64,000 nucleotides of DNA from NCBI GenBank assembly GCA_965201155.1, contig OZ241752.1, positions 62,001 to 126,000 on the forward strand. Direction: 5' to 3'. This DNA comes from JANQOH01 sp965201155. Lineage in GTDB: Bacteria; Pseudomonadota; Alphaproteobacteria; UBA7887. How positions within the stretch are numbered: position 1 is the first letter of the stretch; the number at the start of each line of letters is the position of its first letter. Both the position numbers and the translations under genes were made by a program. The notes beneath the pieces are model-generated. The model saw only the letters and a list, made by a program, of their open reading frames with translations. It was not told the DNA's origin and made no database searches. Of the stretch, positions 27,096 to 36,743 are shown one piece after another.

Positions 27096-28114
<1,019 letters not shown>

Positions 28115-28945
28115 ATGATGTTCGCAGTCCGCTGCGCGACCGGCCTGTTCCTGATCATCGCCCTGTGCGGCTTCGAGGAGGTGGAAACCCCCTATCAGGC
28201 GGTCGCGCTCGCCAACCAGGCCTATGAGGAAGAACGCTACCGCGACGCGGCTGAACTCTACGGCATCGCCCAGGACATGCTGCCGGAAGCACCGGAAATC
28301 GCATTCAACCGCGGCGCCGCCCTGTTCAAGACCCACGAGCTGAAAGCGGCCCGCGCCGCGTTCGTGAACGCCATCGACACCGATGACCGGCGGCTGGCCG
28401 CGCGCGCCTACTACAATCTTGGCAATGTGCAATATCAGGTGGCCATCAACGCCATGCGCACCTTCCGCGATGCCCTGACCCCCATCCGCGAGGCCATGCA
28501 AAGCTATCGAGAAGCCTTGGCGCTGGACCCCGATATCGCCGACGCCATGTATAATCTGGAACTCGCGGACCGCATGTACGGCGAACTGCGCAAACAGCGC
28601 ATGATGGGGCTGCAGAACGCCGCTCTCTCCGATGTCCGGACCTCGCAGAACGAAGGCCAGCTTTTCGACGAGGAATCCGACAGCGACCGCACGCGCGACT
28701 CCGATGACGCTGCCCCTCAGGGACAGGAACCGCAGGGCGAACAGGGCGGCCAGGCGCCCCAGGGGATGTCTGCGCAAAACAATTCATCACAATCCCAGGC
28801 GCGCGGCTCACAGCGTGAAATGAGCGCCGACGAAGCGCAGGAAATGGTCGATCTGGCGCGCAATCGGGCGCAGGCTGCCGACGCCATGCGGCAGCAATGG
28901 CGGCAGGCGCGAATGCGGGACAGCCAGGTGAAGCGGCCCTGGTAA
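28115..28945 (+). CDS. batC: BatC-like TPR protein
   Basis: A 276-residue protein. The N-terminus is a signal or lipoprotein-like segment (CATGLFLIIALCGFEE). Two or three tetratricopeptide repeats follow, for example YEEERYRDAAELYGIAQDM and ARAYYNLGNVQYQVAINAM. The C-terminus is a low-complexity Gln, Gly and Asp-rich tail from about residue 190. A perfect GAGGAGG ribosome-binding site precedes ATG 28115. TPR partners of BatA/BatB are normal in this operon and probably lie in the periplasm. Confidence 0.88.
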   Translation: MMFAVRCATGLFLIIALCGFEEVETPYQAVALANQAYEEERYRDAAELYGIAQDMLPEAPEIAFNRGAALFKTHELKAARAAFVNAIDTDDRRLAARAYYNLGNVQYQVAINAMRTFRDALTPIREAMQSYREALALDPDIADAMYNLELADRMYGELRKQRMMGLQNAALSDVRTSQNEGQLFDEESDSDRTRDSDDAAPQGQEPQGEQGGQAPQGMSAQNNSSQSQARGSQREMSADEAQEMVDLARNRAQAADAMRQQWRQARMRDSQVKRPW

Positions 28946-28956
28946 GTTCCGGTCGA

Positions 28957-30249
28957 GTGCGCCCGTCGGCGGCGCTGCTGTGTCTGCTTGCGGTGGTCAT
29001 CGCGTCCGCTGCCGCCGGCCGCGAAGCCACCGTTCGGAAGGTACTCACCCGCGCCTGCGATGTTTCGCATTTCGCGCAGGCGGCAGAAATCGGCCGCGGT
29101 CTGCCGGGTTTTCTGGGTCTCCGCGGTCGCGCTCGCGCCATAGACGTAACGGGATGGCGGGTGGAGCTGCTGTTTGACGACGCAACCCTTGCGGTATCTC
29201 GGCTGGTGCGGCGCGGCACGCTCGGTCGCATATATTTGGAATGGCGCCGCGGCGACGGCCATGCCGAACTCGCAGTTACAGCCGACAAAACCTGCCGTAT
29301 CCACGACGCGCGGCGGTTGCGCCGCGACTCACGGGGCGAGCCGCAGCATATTGAATTTCTGGACGAGACCCTGCACCCCTCAGGAAAGCGCGAACCGCTC
29401 AACCCGGCCGTCCCCACGGGTTCGGACCCCGGCGGCGTGTCCGTGGGTCTCATCGACACGGGCGTTAACTACCTCTTGCCCGAACTGTCGCAGCGATTGG
29501 CGCGCAGGCCTGACGGCGCGCTGATGGGCTACGATTATTGGGACCTCGACCGGCGCCCGTTTGACGCCGATCCCGTGCATTCTCTCCTGTTTCCCGCTCG
29601 CCACGGCACCCGCATCGCCAGCCTCCTCGCGCGTGAGGCCCCTGTGGCGCGTCTGGTTCCCTATCGTTATCCCCGCCCTGACATGGGCCGTATGGCCGCG
29701 CTGATCGACTCCGCCTCGCAGGTCGGCGTTCGGCTCATCAATGTGTCGCTGGCGAGCACCGACCGCGAGCGCTGGCACGCCTACGAAACCGCCGCCCGGC
29801 GCCACGGGGACATTCTGTTTATCACGGCCGCCGGTAATCGCGGCCGGAATATCGACCGCCGGCCGATGTATCCCGCCGCACTCGATCTTGAAAATCAGAT
29901 CACGGTGACCGCCGCGACACAGGCAGGCCGCATTGCCGGTGAGGCCAATTGGGGGCCGCAGCTTGTACATGTCATGACACCGGCAGAAGACTTGCGTACC
30001 CTCGGTTTTGACGGCGCCGAACACCGGGTGACGGGCTCGAGTTTTGCCGCCGCTCGTGTCAGCGCGCTTGCCGCGTGCCTGCTGGCCGAACGCCCGGGCC
30101 TCACTGCCCGGGAGTTGAAACAAGCCATTCTGGCGCGCACCGCCGCCGGGCCCGAGTCGCACCGTGTCGCATATGGATTATTGCCGATTCCGCCGGGAGC
30201 ACCGCACGGCGCTTGCGCGGCAAAAATTGGTAGCGGAGGAGGGACTTGA
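28957..30249 (+). CDS. secreted S8 (subtilisin-like) serine peptidase
   Basis: A 430-residue subtilase, counted from GTG 28957, which gives a clean signal peptide (MRPSAALLCLLAVVIASAAAG). An in-frame ATG at 28897 would overlap batC by 49 bases. The catalytic triad is complete: Asp in GLIDTGVN, His in ARHGTRIASL, Ser in TGSSFAAARVSA, plus the oxyanion Asn in ITAAGNRG. It follows the bat genes in the same direction with almost no gap, which is an unusual addition to a bat operon. Its last seven codons and stop lie inside the opposite-strand tRNA gene. Confidence 0.87.
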   Translation: MRPSAALLCLLAVVIASAAAGREATVRKVLTRACDVSHFAQAAEIGRGLPGFLGLRGRARAIDVTGWRVELLFDDATLAVSRLVRRGTLGRIYLEWRRGDGHAELAVTADKTCRIHDARRLRRDSRGEPQHIEFLDETLHPSGKREPLNPAVPTGSDPGGVSVGLIDTGVNYLLPELSQRLARRPDGALMGYDYWDLDRRPFDADPVHSLLFPARHGTRIASLLAREAPVARLVPYRYPRPDMGRMAALIDSASQVGVRLINVSLASTDRERWHAYETAARRHGDILFITAAGNRGRNIDRRPMYPAALDLENQITVTAATQAGRIAGEANWGPQLVHVMTPAEDLRTLGFDGAEHRVTGSSFAAARVSALAACLLAERPGLTARELKQAILARTAAGPESHRVAYGLLPIPPGAPHGACAAKIGSGGGT

Positions 30250-30303
30250 ACCCCCGACACAGGGATTATGATTCCCCTGCTCTACCGACTGAGCTACTCC
30301 GCC
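30228..30303 (-). tRNA. tRNA-Met (anticodon CAT)
   Basis: A 76-nt cloverleaf read on the minus strand. The acceptor GGCGGAG pairs with CTCCGCT (first pair G-U), the D-arm is GCTC/GAGC, and the anticodon stem GGGGA/TCCCT has loop ATCATAA with anticodon CAT. The T-arm includes GTTCAAGTC, and the CCA end is encoded (30228-30230). The acceptor and stem sequences look like alphaproteobacterial elongator Met rather than Ile2, whose CAT is converted to lysidine, but the two cannot be separated with certainty. It overlaps both neighbouring genes. Confidence 0.93.
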
Positions 30304-31445
30304 ACGGGTCGGTTGCTATAACTGCCGTCTTCGGCGCCTGTCAATATCGGCCTCTGCGCCGGCGGTTCGATCCACCCGCCGCCGAGAAGGCGCGAGCCTT
30401 CGTAAAACACCGCAGATTGGCCCGGCGCCGCCGCGCGCACTGGCTTGTCAAACCGAATAGCGGCGCGCCCGCCGCCATGCGTCGTGATGCTTGCTGCCGT
30501 GCCTCTGTCGCTCGAACGCAGGCGCACCATTGCACGCGCTGCGTCGGGCGCCAGCCAGTTCACATCGGAAACCGTGATCTCACTGATCCCAAGCGCCGCC
30601 GCAGGGCCGACAATGACCGCGTGCCGCGACGGCTCCAGACGAATGACATAAAGCGGCTCGGAACGGGAAACCCCCAGGCCGCGCCTTTGGCCGACCGTAA
30701 AATTGATTATGCCTTCATGCCGTCCGACCTGCGTCCCGTCCGCCAGTTCGATGGGTCCGGGTTCGAGGCTGCCGGGGCGCATCCGCTCGATCAGGCGCGC
30801 ATGATTTCCGTCCGGCACGAAGCAGATATCCTGACTGTCGGGCTTGTCGACCACCGGCAGGTCGAATCGCCTGGCAGCAGCGCGCGTCTCGTCCTTGCTC
30901 ATGGTGCCGAGCGGAAAACGCAGGAAGGCCAGTTGATCCCGCGTGGTAGTGAACAGAAAGTGGCTCTGGTCGCGGCGTTCATCGACCGCTCGGTGCAGTT
31001 CCAGGCCCGCCGCACCCCGTCGGCGGCGCACATAATGACCCGTTGCCAGCGCCGCCGCGCCGAGATCGCGCGCTGTCTCCAGCATGTCCGCAAACTTCAC
31101 CCGCTGGTTGCAGCGCGTGCACGGGATGGGGGTCAACCCGCGGCGGTAGCTGGCGGCAAAATCGTCGATGACCGCAGTGCGAAAACGCTCTTCATAATCA
31201 AGTACGTAATGCGGCATTCCCAAGCGCTCGGCGACACGCCGGGCATCATGAATATCCTGCCCCGCACAGCAACTGTTGGCGCGCCGCACGGCGGCGCCAT
31301 GGTCATACAATTGCAGCGTAATTCCGAAAACATCAAAACCCGCTTCTACCAGCAGCGCCGCCGTTACAGCACTGTCTACGCCGCCCGACATGGCAACCGC
31401 GACACGCGCGCCCGTGCAGGGCAGGTCGAAATCATCCACAGACAT
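30294..31445 (-). CDS. mnmA: tRNA-specific 2-thiouridylase MnmA
   Basis: A 383-residue enzyme that thiolates U34 in tRNAs for Lys, Glu and Gln. The PP-loop is SGGVDS at residues 20-25. The catalytic Cys112 is in CTRCNQRVKF and the second catalytic Cys208 in SQDICFVPDG. FTVGQRRGLG and the C-terminal beta-barrel are present. Its TAG stop lies within the first ten bases of the tRNA-Met gene on the same strand, so the mnmA mRNA end and tRNA 5' processing must be linked. The start at 31445 is the family-like Met. Confidence 0.95.
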   Translation of the reverse strand: MSVDDFDLPCTGARVAVAMSGGVDSAVTAALLVEAGFDVFGITLQLYDHGAAVRRANSCCAGQDIHDARRVAERLGMPHYVLDYEERFRTAVIDDFAASYRRGLTPIPCTRCNQRVKFADMLETARDLGAAALATGHYVRRRRGAAGLELHRAVDERRDQSHFLFTTTRDQLAFLRFPLGTMSKDETRAAARRFDLPVVDKPDSQDICFVPDGNHARLIERMRPGSLEPGPIELADGTQVGRHEGIINFTVGQRRGLGVSRSEPLYVIRLEPSRHAVIVGPAAALGISEITVSDVNWLAPDAARAMVRLRSSDRGTAASITTHGGGRAAIRFDKPVRAAAPGQSAVFYEGSRLLGGGWIEPPAQRPILTGAEDGSYSNRPVAE

Positions 31446-31561
31446 GGCAGCAACTATGGGAGTGACAGAGGGGGATTCAAGGGCCGGGGAACGTCCCGCT
31501 GCTTTTCATGTAACATGCCTGCCCTGCTTCGCCTATCGCAACTCTGGCAAGGCCGTCCGTA

Positions 31562-32707
31562 ATGAACCCGCCGCTTTTCTCGCCCCTGGCCATGCGCAGC
31601 CTTGCGCTGAAAAACCGCATTGTCGTCTCGCCCATGTGCCAATACAGCGCGGATAACGGCTCCGCCAATGATTGGCATCTCATGCATCTGGGCCAGTTCG
31701 CCATGGGTGCGGCTGGTCTGCTGGTGACCGAGGCGACGCATGTTTCGCCCGCCGCGAGAATCTCGCCGAAATGCCTGGGTCTCTATTCCGACGACAACGA
31801 AACCCAACTCTGCTGCGTGTTCAATTTCTGCCGCGAATTCGGCGTGAGCGCGCTCGGTATCCAGCTTGCCCACGCGGGCCGCAAGGGATCAGCCCATCCA
31901 CCGCAGAAGGGAGGGCGTCCCCTGACAGCGGACGAAGGCGCATGGCCGACTGTTGCGCCGTCGCCGCTCGCCTATGCGCCCGACTGGCCGCAGCCCTGCG
32001 TGCTTGACGGTGCCGGCCTCGCCGAAGTGACCGAGGCATTCGTGGCTGCGGCCGAACGCGCTGTGCGAATCGGATTCGACCTCGCCGAATTGCACATGGG
32101 GCACGGTTATCTGCTGCATCAATTCCTCTCTCCCCTCAGCAATCGGCGCGGCGACGGTTATGGCGGCGGGATAGCGGGTCGTATGCGTTTCCCGTTGGAG
32201 ATCTTCGAGGCCGTGCGCGCCGTCTGGCCGGCCGAACGACCGCTCGGCGTTCGCGTTTCCGCGACCGATTGGGTCCCCGGCGGATTGGAACTGGATGACG
32301 TGATTACCTTCTGCCGCGCTCTCCGATCGCGGGGATGCGATTTTATCGACATCACCTCCGGCGGACTCGACCCGGCGCAGAAAATTTCTGTCGGCCCTGG
32401 CTATCAGGTGAAGTTCGCCGCGGCCGTTCGGGAAGCCGTTCCGGGGATGGTTGTGTGGGCTGTAGGCATGATCACCGACCCGCACCAGGCCAATGCCATC
32501 ATCGCGCAGGAGCAAGCCGATATGGTCGCTCTGGCGCGCGGCATGATGTGGAATCCCCGCTGGGCGTGGCACGCAGCAGAAGCGTTGGGCGCCGACACTG
32601 CCTATGCGGAACGTTATGCCCGCTGCCACCCTGACCGTTGGCCCCAAGCCTTCCCGGGTCGCGCGGTAACCGACCGCTCTCCGGTCGAACCCGGCGCCAG
32701 ATTGTAG
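31562..32707 (+). CDS. Old Yellow Enzyme, YqjM-type NADH:flavin oxidoreductase
   Basis: A 381-residue FMN-dependent ene-reductase. The YqjM-class active site is visible: Cys26 and Tyr28 in SPMCQYSA, and the substrate-binding His pair in ELHMGHGYLLHQF. HAGRKGSA, DITSGGLDP and the phosphate-binding VGMITDPHQAN, ALARGMMWNP motifs complete the TIM barrel. The family reduces activated alkenes such as enals and enones with NAD(P)H. The physiological substrate is unknown. It is followed closely by the PDZ gene. Confidence 0.92.
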   Translation: MNPPLFSPLAMRSLALKNRIVVSPMCQYSADNGSANDWHLMHLGQFAMGAAGLLVTEATHVSPAARISPKCLGLYSDDNETQLCCVFNFCREFGVSALGIQLAHAGRKGSAHPPQKGGRPLTADEGAWPTVAPSPLAYAPDWPQPCVLDGAGLAEVTEAFVAAAERAVRIGFDLAELHMGHGYLLHQFLSPLSNRRGDGYGGGIAGRMRFPLEIFEAVRAVWPAERPLGVRVSATDWVPGGLELDDVITFCRALRSRGCDFIDITSGGLDPAQKISVGPGYQVKFAAAVREAVPGMVVWAVGMITDPHQANAIIAQEQADMVALARGMMWNPRWAWHAAEALGADTAYAERYARCHPDRWPQAFPGRAVTDRSPVEPGARL

Positions 32708-32737
32708 TCATCCATAAGCGACAGAGGATTGTTGAAC

Positions 32738-33754
32738 ATGTCTCGGGATGGTCAAGTCAACGGACACAAGCCGAGCCGACTGATGGCGCGTGTATTGCCG
32801 GGCCCCGCCCCGGTTTCATCCGCCGGTGTAGGCGATGTGCCGGACAACTTGGCGCCGGCGATTGCATCGGTCACCGGCTTGCGCACCGAGGTGCCGGAAG
32901 ACGCGCATACGGCTTCGCTGCTCGGCACGGAACGCAGCGGCAATGCGGTAATCATTGATGAGCACGGTCTCGCGGTCACAATCGGTTATCTGCTGCTGGA
33001 ATGCCGCCGTATTTCATTGGCGGACGCCGAAGGCGACTGGGTTGACGCGGCGTTTGTCGGATACGATTTCGAAACCGGATTCGGATTGGTGCGGGCGAGA
33101 CGGCCGCTCGGTCTCGATCCGCTGCCGCTCGGTGAATCCTCTACGCTCGCGGAAGGTGACAGAATTGTTGTGGCCGGGCAGGGCGGCATCGACTACGCGA
33201 TAATGACCGAAGTGGTTTCGCGGCGGAGCTTCGCCGGCTACTGGGAGTATTATCTGGACGACGCGCTGTTTACCTCTCCCGTCTATCACAACTGGAGCGG
33301 CGCGGCGCTGATCGGGTCGGACGGGCGTATGCTGGGTGTCGGCTCGTTGCTGGTGGAAGACGCGGGCCCCGGTGGCCAGAAGCAACAGGGCAACATGTTC
33401 GTGCCTGTTGATCTGCTGACGCCCATCCTCGACGAGATTACCGGGCAAGGCAGAGTGGGCCGCCCGCCTCGTCCCTGGCTCGGCATTTTCACCGCCGAGG
33501 CGCATGGGAATCTCGTCATCGCCCACATAGCTGAAAACGGACCCGCATCACGCGCGGGTATAGAGCCCGGCGATGTCATTGTCCGCGTCGACCGGGAACC
33601 GATAGCCGATCTCGGCGAACTCTATCGCCGGATGTGGACGCTCGGCCCGGCCGGAGTCTCCGTGCCGCTGACAGTTGTGCGCGACGGCGCCGCGGTGGAA
33701 ATCTCAGTGCGGTCGGCGGATCGCTACGCTCACTTCAAGACCCCGCGCGAGTAA
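32738..33754 (+). CDS. HtrA-like S1C protein with PDZ domain, catalytic residues lost
   Basis: A 338-residue protein with a trypsin-like S1C fold followed by a PDZ domain (PRPWLGIFTAEAHGNLVIAHI and GPASRAGIEPGDVIVRVD). The catalytic His of VTNAHV is replaced (VTIGYLL), and the Asp position of TDLAV reads TGFGLVRA. The Ser region is HNWSGAAL rather than GNSGGP, with a Ser still present. I read it as a pseudoprotease or peptide sensor. No signal peptide is obvious. Start ATG 32738 has AGAGGA about 10 bases upstream; TTG 32729 is in frame but less likely. Confidence 0.8.
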   Translation: MSRDGQVNGHKPSRLMARVLPGPAPVSSAGVGDVPDNLAPAIASVTGLRTEVPEDAHTASLLGTERSGNAVIIDEHGLAVTIGYLLLECRRISLADAEGDWVDAAFVGYDFETGFGLVRARRPLGLDPLPLGESSTLAEGDRIVVAGQGGIDYAIMTEVVSRRSFAGYWEYYLDDALFTSPVYHNWSGAALIGSDGRMLGVGSLLVEDAGPGGQKQQGNMFVPVDLLTPILDEITGQGRVGRPPRPWLGIFTAEAHGNLVIAHIAENGPASRAGIEPGDVIVRVDREPIADLGELYRRMWTLGPAGVSVPLTVVRDGAAVEISVRSADRYAHFKTPRE

Positions 33755-33771
33755 CGGCCTCGCTGCGTAAC

Positions 33772-36189
33772 CTACTGCGCTATGTCGTCGCGCTGCCACC
33801 ACCCTCGGCGCGGTTCTCTCGAGTTTCCTTCCTGCATTATGTCAGGCGCTTCAGCGAGCGATGCTGAAACCATCGCTGCCATATCGCTGCCGCCGCGGGC
33901 TTCCGCTTCGTCGCCGCCAGGATCCGCCGGTTCGGGCGCTGTGGTGGGTTCAGGGTGTTCTTCGGCGTGTGGCGGCTCGTCCGGCGATGCCATAGCGCCG
34001 TTTGCCTCCGGTGACCCGTCTTCCTGGACGTCGGTGGAGGTGTCCTCCTGCGGCACCGCGAGTTTTTCTTCAGGGGCGTCCCCAGCTGCTTCAACGGAGA
34101 ACTCAGCGGGCGTGGAAAGAGCCTGCTCCGTTTCTTCGGTCAGGATATCAGGCTTCTCGCTGGTTGTGGGCTCGGCCTTGCGTGTGCGCCGCTGGCGTTT
34201 GGGCCGCGCGCCGGAGTCTTCACCGCTATCGGGCGGGGCAACGGCTTTCTCCGCGTTGTCTTCGGTCTGCACGGTGTTCTCGGCGGCCCGTGTCTGCCGG
34301 CGGCCACCACGGCGTCCTCGGCGCCGACGGCGTGGGCGCTCCCCGTCTGCAGTTTCATCGGTTTCGGCGCCACCATTGCTGGACGCAGCGTGCTTGTCCG
34401 CCGCCTCGGGCGCTGCCTCAACAGTTGCCCGTTCCGCCCGTTTGCGCCGCCTGCGCCGTTTTGGCGCCTCCCCGTCGGTCTTTTCTGCCGGCGGTGACTC
34501 AATTTCCGGCGCCGGGATAGATTTCGTTTCGACAATCTCGATACGGCAGTCAGGAGGCACATCTGCTTCTTCGGGTTCGACGACCACTCCCAAGTTATAA
34601 CGCGCTTCGATCTCGCCGAGTACTGCGCGCTTGTGATTCATCAGATAAGCCATCACCTCCATGGGGACGCTCACTCTGATATGGCTGGCGCGCCCGCGCA
34701 CGCCTTCTTCCTCGATAGTGCGCAGCGTATGCAACGCGTTCGTTTCGGTGGAATAAACGCGCCCGGTTCCGGCACAGCGCGCGCATTCGATGGAACTGAT
34801 TTCCATCAAGCTGGGACGCAGGCGCTGACGCGAGAGCTCGAGCAGACCGAAACTGCTGATACGACCCATTTGTATGCGCGCTCGGTCGGACTGCGCGGCA
34901 TCCTTCAATCGCTGCTCGACCGCGCGGATATTGCGTCTATCCGTCATGTCAATGAAATCGACGACGATCAGACCCGCGAGATCGCGCAATCTGAGTTGGC
35001 GGGCGATCTCGCTCGCCGCCTCGATGTTCGTCTTGGCGGCCGTTTCCTCGATATTGTGTTCGCGCGTCGCACGACCCGAGTTGACATCAATGGCAACCAA
35101 GGCTTCCGTCGGGTTGATGACGATATACCCGCCCGACCGCAATTTGACCAACGGGTCACGCATGGAATCCAGTTGGCTTTCGACCTGGTTACGCGTGAAG
35201 ATGGGTAGTGGATCGCGATAGGGCTGCACCCGCTTGGCATGACTGGGCATGAGCGCGCGCATGAACGATTTCGCCGTTCGGTAACCTGTTTCGCCCTCGA
35301 CGAGAACTTCCTCGATTTCCGAGTGATACAAGTCGCGGATGGACCGCTTGATCAGATCGCCTTCTTCGTGAATGAGTGCAGGCGCTGTCGAGGCCAGCGT
35401 CGACTTTCGAATTTGTTCCCACAAGCGCAGCAAATAGCCGTAATCGCGTTTGATTTGGGCTTTGGTGCGGCCTTGTCCCGCCGTGCGAAGAATGACCGCC
35501 ATACCGTCGGGCATGTCCAGCGCCTCAACGAACGAACGCAGTTTCTTGCGAGCTTCGCTGGAGCGAATTTTTCGGCTGATGCCCCCGCTGCGCGTAGTGT
35601 TCGGCATCAAGACGCAATAGCGCCCCGCCAAGGAGACATAGGTTGTGAGCGCAGCGCCCTTGTTGCCGCGTTCTTCTTTTGTTACCTGTACGAGAAGTAT
35701 CTGCCGCCGCTTGATAACTTCCTGGATGCGGTAACGCGGCAGCGCGCGCGGGCGACGCGAAATTTCGTCTTCTTCCTGTCCACTGACTGTTTCGACCGGC
35801 TCGGCGTCGTCGCGGGTCTCGTCGCTCTCGTCCGATGCCTCGGTCGGTTCGCTGGAAGTGGCCTTGCTGTCCTCGTTGCTACCGTTGCTAGCGCTTGCCT
35901 CCTCCGCAGCCTGCTGTTCGAGCAGAGCTTCGCGATCCGATACCGGAATTTGATAGTAATCGGGGTGAATCTCATTAAATGCAAGAAACCCGTGCCGGTT
36001 GCCTCCGTATTCGACGAAGGCGGCCTGGAGGGATGCTTCGACTCGAGCGACTTTGGCGAGGTATATGTTTCCCTTCAGAAGCGACTTGTTCGCTGACTCA
36101 AAATCCAGTTCTTCCAATCTGTTTCCATCGATAACCGCAACCCGCGTTTCTTCCGCATGGGCCGCGTCGATGAGCATGCGTTTTGCCAT
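33772..36189 (-). CDS. rne: ribonuclease E
   Basis: An 805-residue endoribonuclease, the core of the RNA degradosome. The S1 domain (YLAKVARVEASLQAAFVEYG) begins near residue 37 and is interrupted by an acidic insertion (about 95-145), as in alphaproteobacteria. The catalytic aspartates are in VAIDVNSGRAT and IVVDFIDM, and the zinc-link in CARCAGTG. The C-terminal 250 residues are disordered, with three Arg-rich RNA-binding patches separated by acidic Glu/Asp/Pro-rich stretches. Start 36189 (MAKRMLIDAAH) follows a long leader. It is divergent from amiC, the usual alphaproteobacterial arrangement. Confidence 0.95.
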   Translation of the reverse strand: MAKRMLIDAAHAEETRVAVIDGNRLEELDFESANKSLLKGNIYLAKVARVEASLQAAFVEYGGNRHGFLAFNEIHPDYYQIPVSDREALLEQQAAEEASASNGSNEDSKATSSEPTEASDESDETRDDAEPVETVSGQEEDEISRRPRALPRYRIQEVIKRRQILLVQVTKEERGNKGAALTTYVSLAGRYCVLMPNTTRSGGISRKIRSSEARKKLRSFVEALDMPDGMAVILRTAGQGRTKAQIKRDYGYLLRLWEQIRKSTLASTAPALIHEEGDLIKRSIRDLYHSEIEEVLVEGETGYRTAKSFMRALMPSHAKRVQPYRDPLPIFTRNQVESQLDSMRDPLVKLRSGGYIVINPTEALVAIDVNSGRATREHNIEETAAKTNIEAASEIARQLRLRDLAGLIVVDFIDMTDRRNIRAVEQRLKDAAQSDRARIQMGRISSFGLLELSRQRLRPSLMEISSIECARCAGTGRVYSTETNALHTLRTIEEEGVRGRASHIRVSVPMEVMAYLMNHKRAVLGEIEARYNLGVVVEPEEADVPPDCRIEIVETKSIPAPEIESPPAEKTDGEAPKRRRRRKRAERATVEAAPEAADKHAASSNGGAETDETADGERPRRRRRGRRGGRRQTRAAENTVQTEDNAEKAVAPPDSGEDSGARPKRQRRTRKAEPTTSEKPDILTEETEQALSTPAEFSVEAAGDAPEEKLAVPQEDTSTDVQEDGSPEANGAMASPDEPPHAEEHPEPTTAPEPADPGGDEAEARGGSDMAAMVSASLAEAPDIMQEGNSREPRRGWWQRDDIAQ

Positions 36190-36743
36190 CGGTCGTGTTA
36201 CTCCATGGCGCGTTCGCGCACCGGCATATGCGATGCCGGGCGCGGGCGACGCGCTCTGATTGTTCTGAATGTCGCGCAGCCGCAAATATCACGGCGCGCG
36301 TTGGGGATCTTTTGCCGCATATGCGACCGACATGAACGACCGCCACGCGGTCATCGGGGCTGTGCAGCAGAGAAGAGGCCTTGAACATGGGGATGCAGCC
36401 TGTTCGCAACAAGTGGCGCGCCGACGCGCGCCTCGCTTGAGAGCAACGTACACCGGAGGGGCCGTGCGTCACCTGAAGCCTGCCGCGCAGTTCCACCTTC
36501 TATAACCCACGGGCCGCTTTCAAAGCAATGTGTTCACGAAACACGCTGCAACTCTTTGCAAGCAAATGCCATAAAATGATATCCTTTCCCAAGTCACAAC
36601 GCAACATATGGTGCGTCTTGTCCTTTTCTCACGATATAGGCAGCGCGCGTGGGCTTTGCGGCACCAACGAAAAGACAGCGATCTCGCGCACCGTTCACCC
36701 CGTGCAAACATGCGGGCAACGCTCTGAGCCTACGGGGGAGCGC
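36190..36743. other. divergent rne/amiC intergenic region with long rne leader
   Basis: A 554-bp interval without a supported gene; the frame open upstream of amiC is not protein-like. A promoter for rne is predicted at 36576-36604, which leaves a leader of about 375 bases. RNase E in other bacteria autoregulates through a long structured 5' leader, so that part is probably regulatory RNA. The amiC side is AT-rich at 36540-36640, but no promoter with good spacing is evident. Confidence 0.6.
36576..36604 (-). promoter_or_regulatory. predicted rne promoter
   Basis: On the minus strand, TTGCGT (36604-36599) and TATCAT (36581-36576) are separated by exactly 17 bp, each a 4-to-5-of-6 match to sigma-70 hexamers. 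Transcription would begin near 36568. It is the best-spaced promoter I can see in the region. Confidence 0.5.

Noticed and set aside
30228..30303. tRNA-Ile2 (lysidine) instead of tRNA-Met
   Set aside because: The anticodon CAT allows it, but the G-U first pair and stem sequences fit elongator Met better; not fully excluded.
36528..36743. Upstream extension of amiC to an ATG at 36528
   Set aside because: Residues are not a signal sequence; GTG 36744 has a strong ribosome-binding site and a proper signal anchor.
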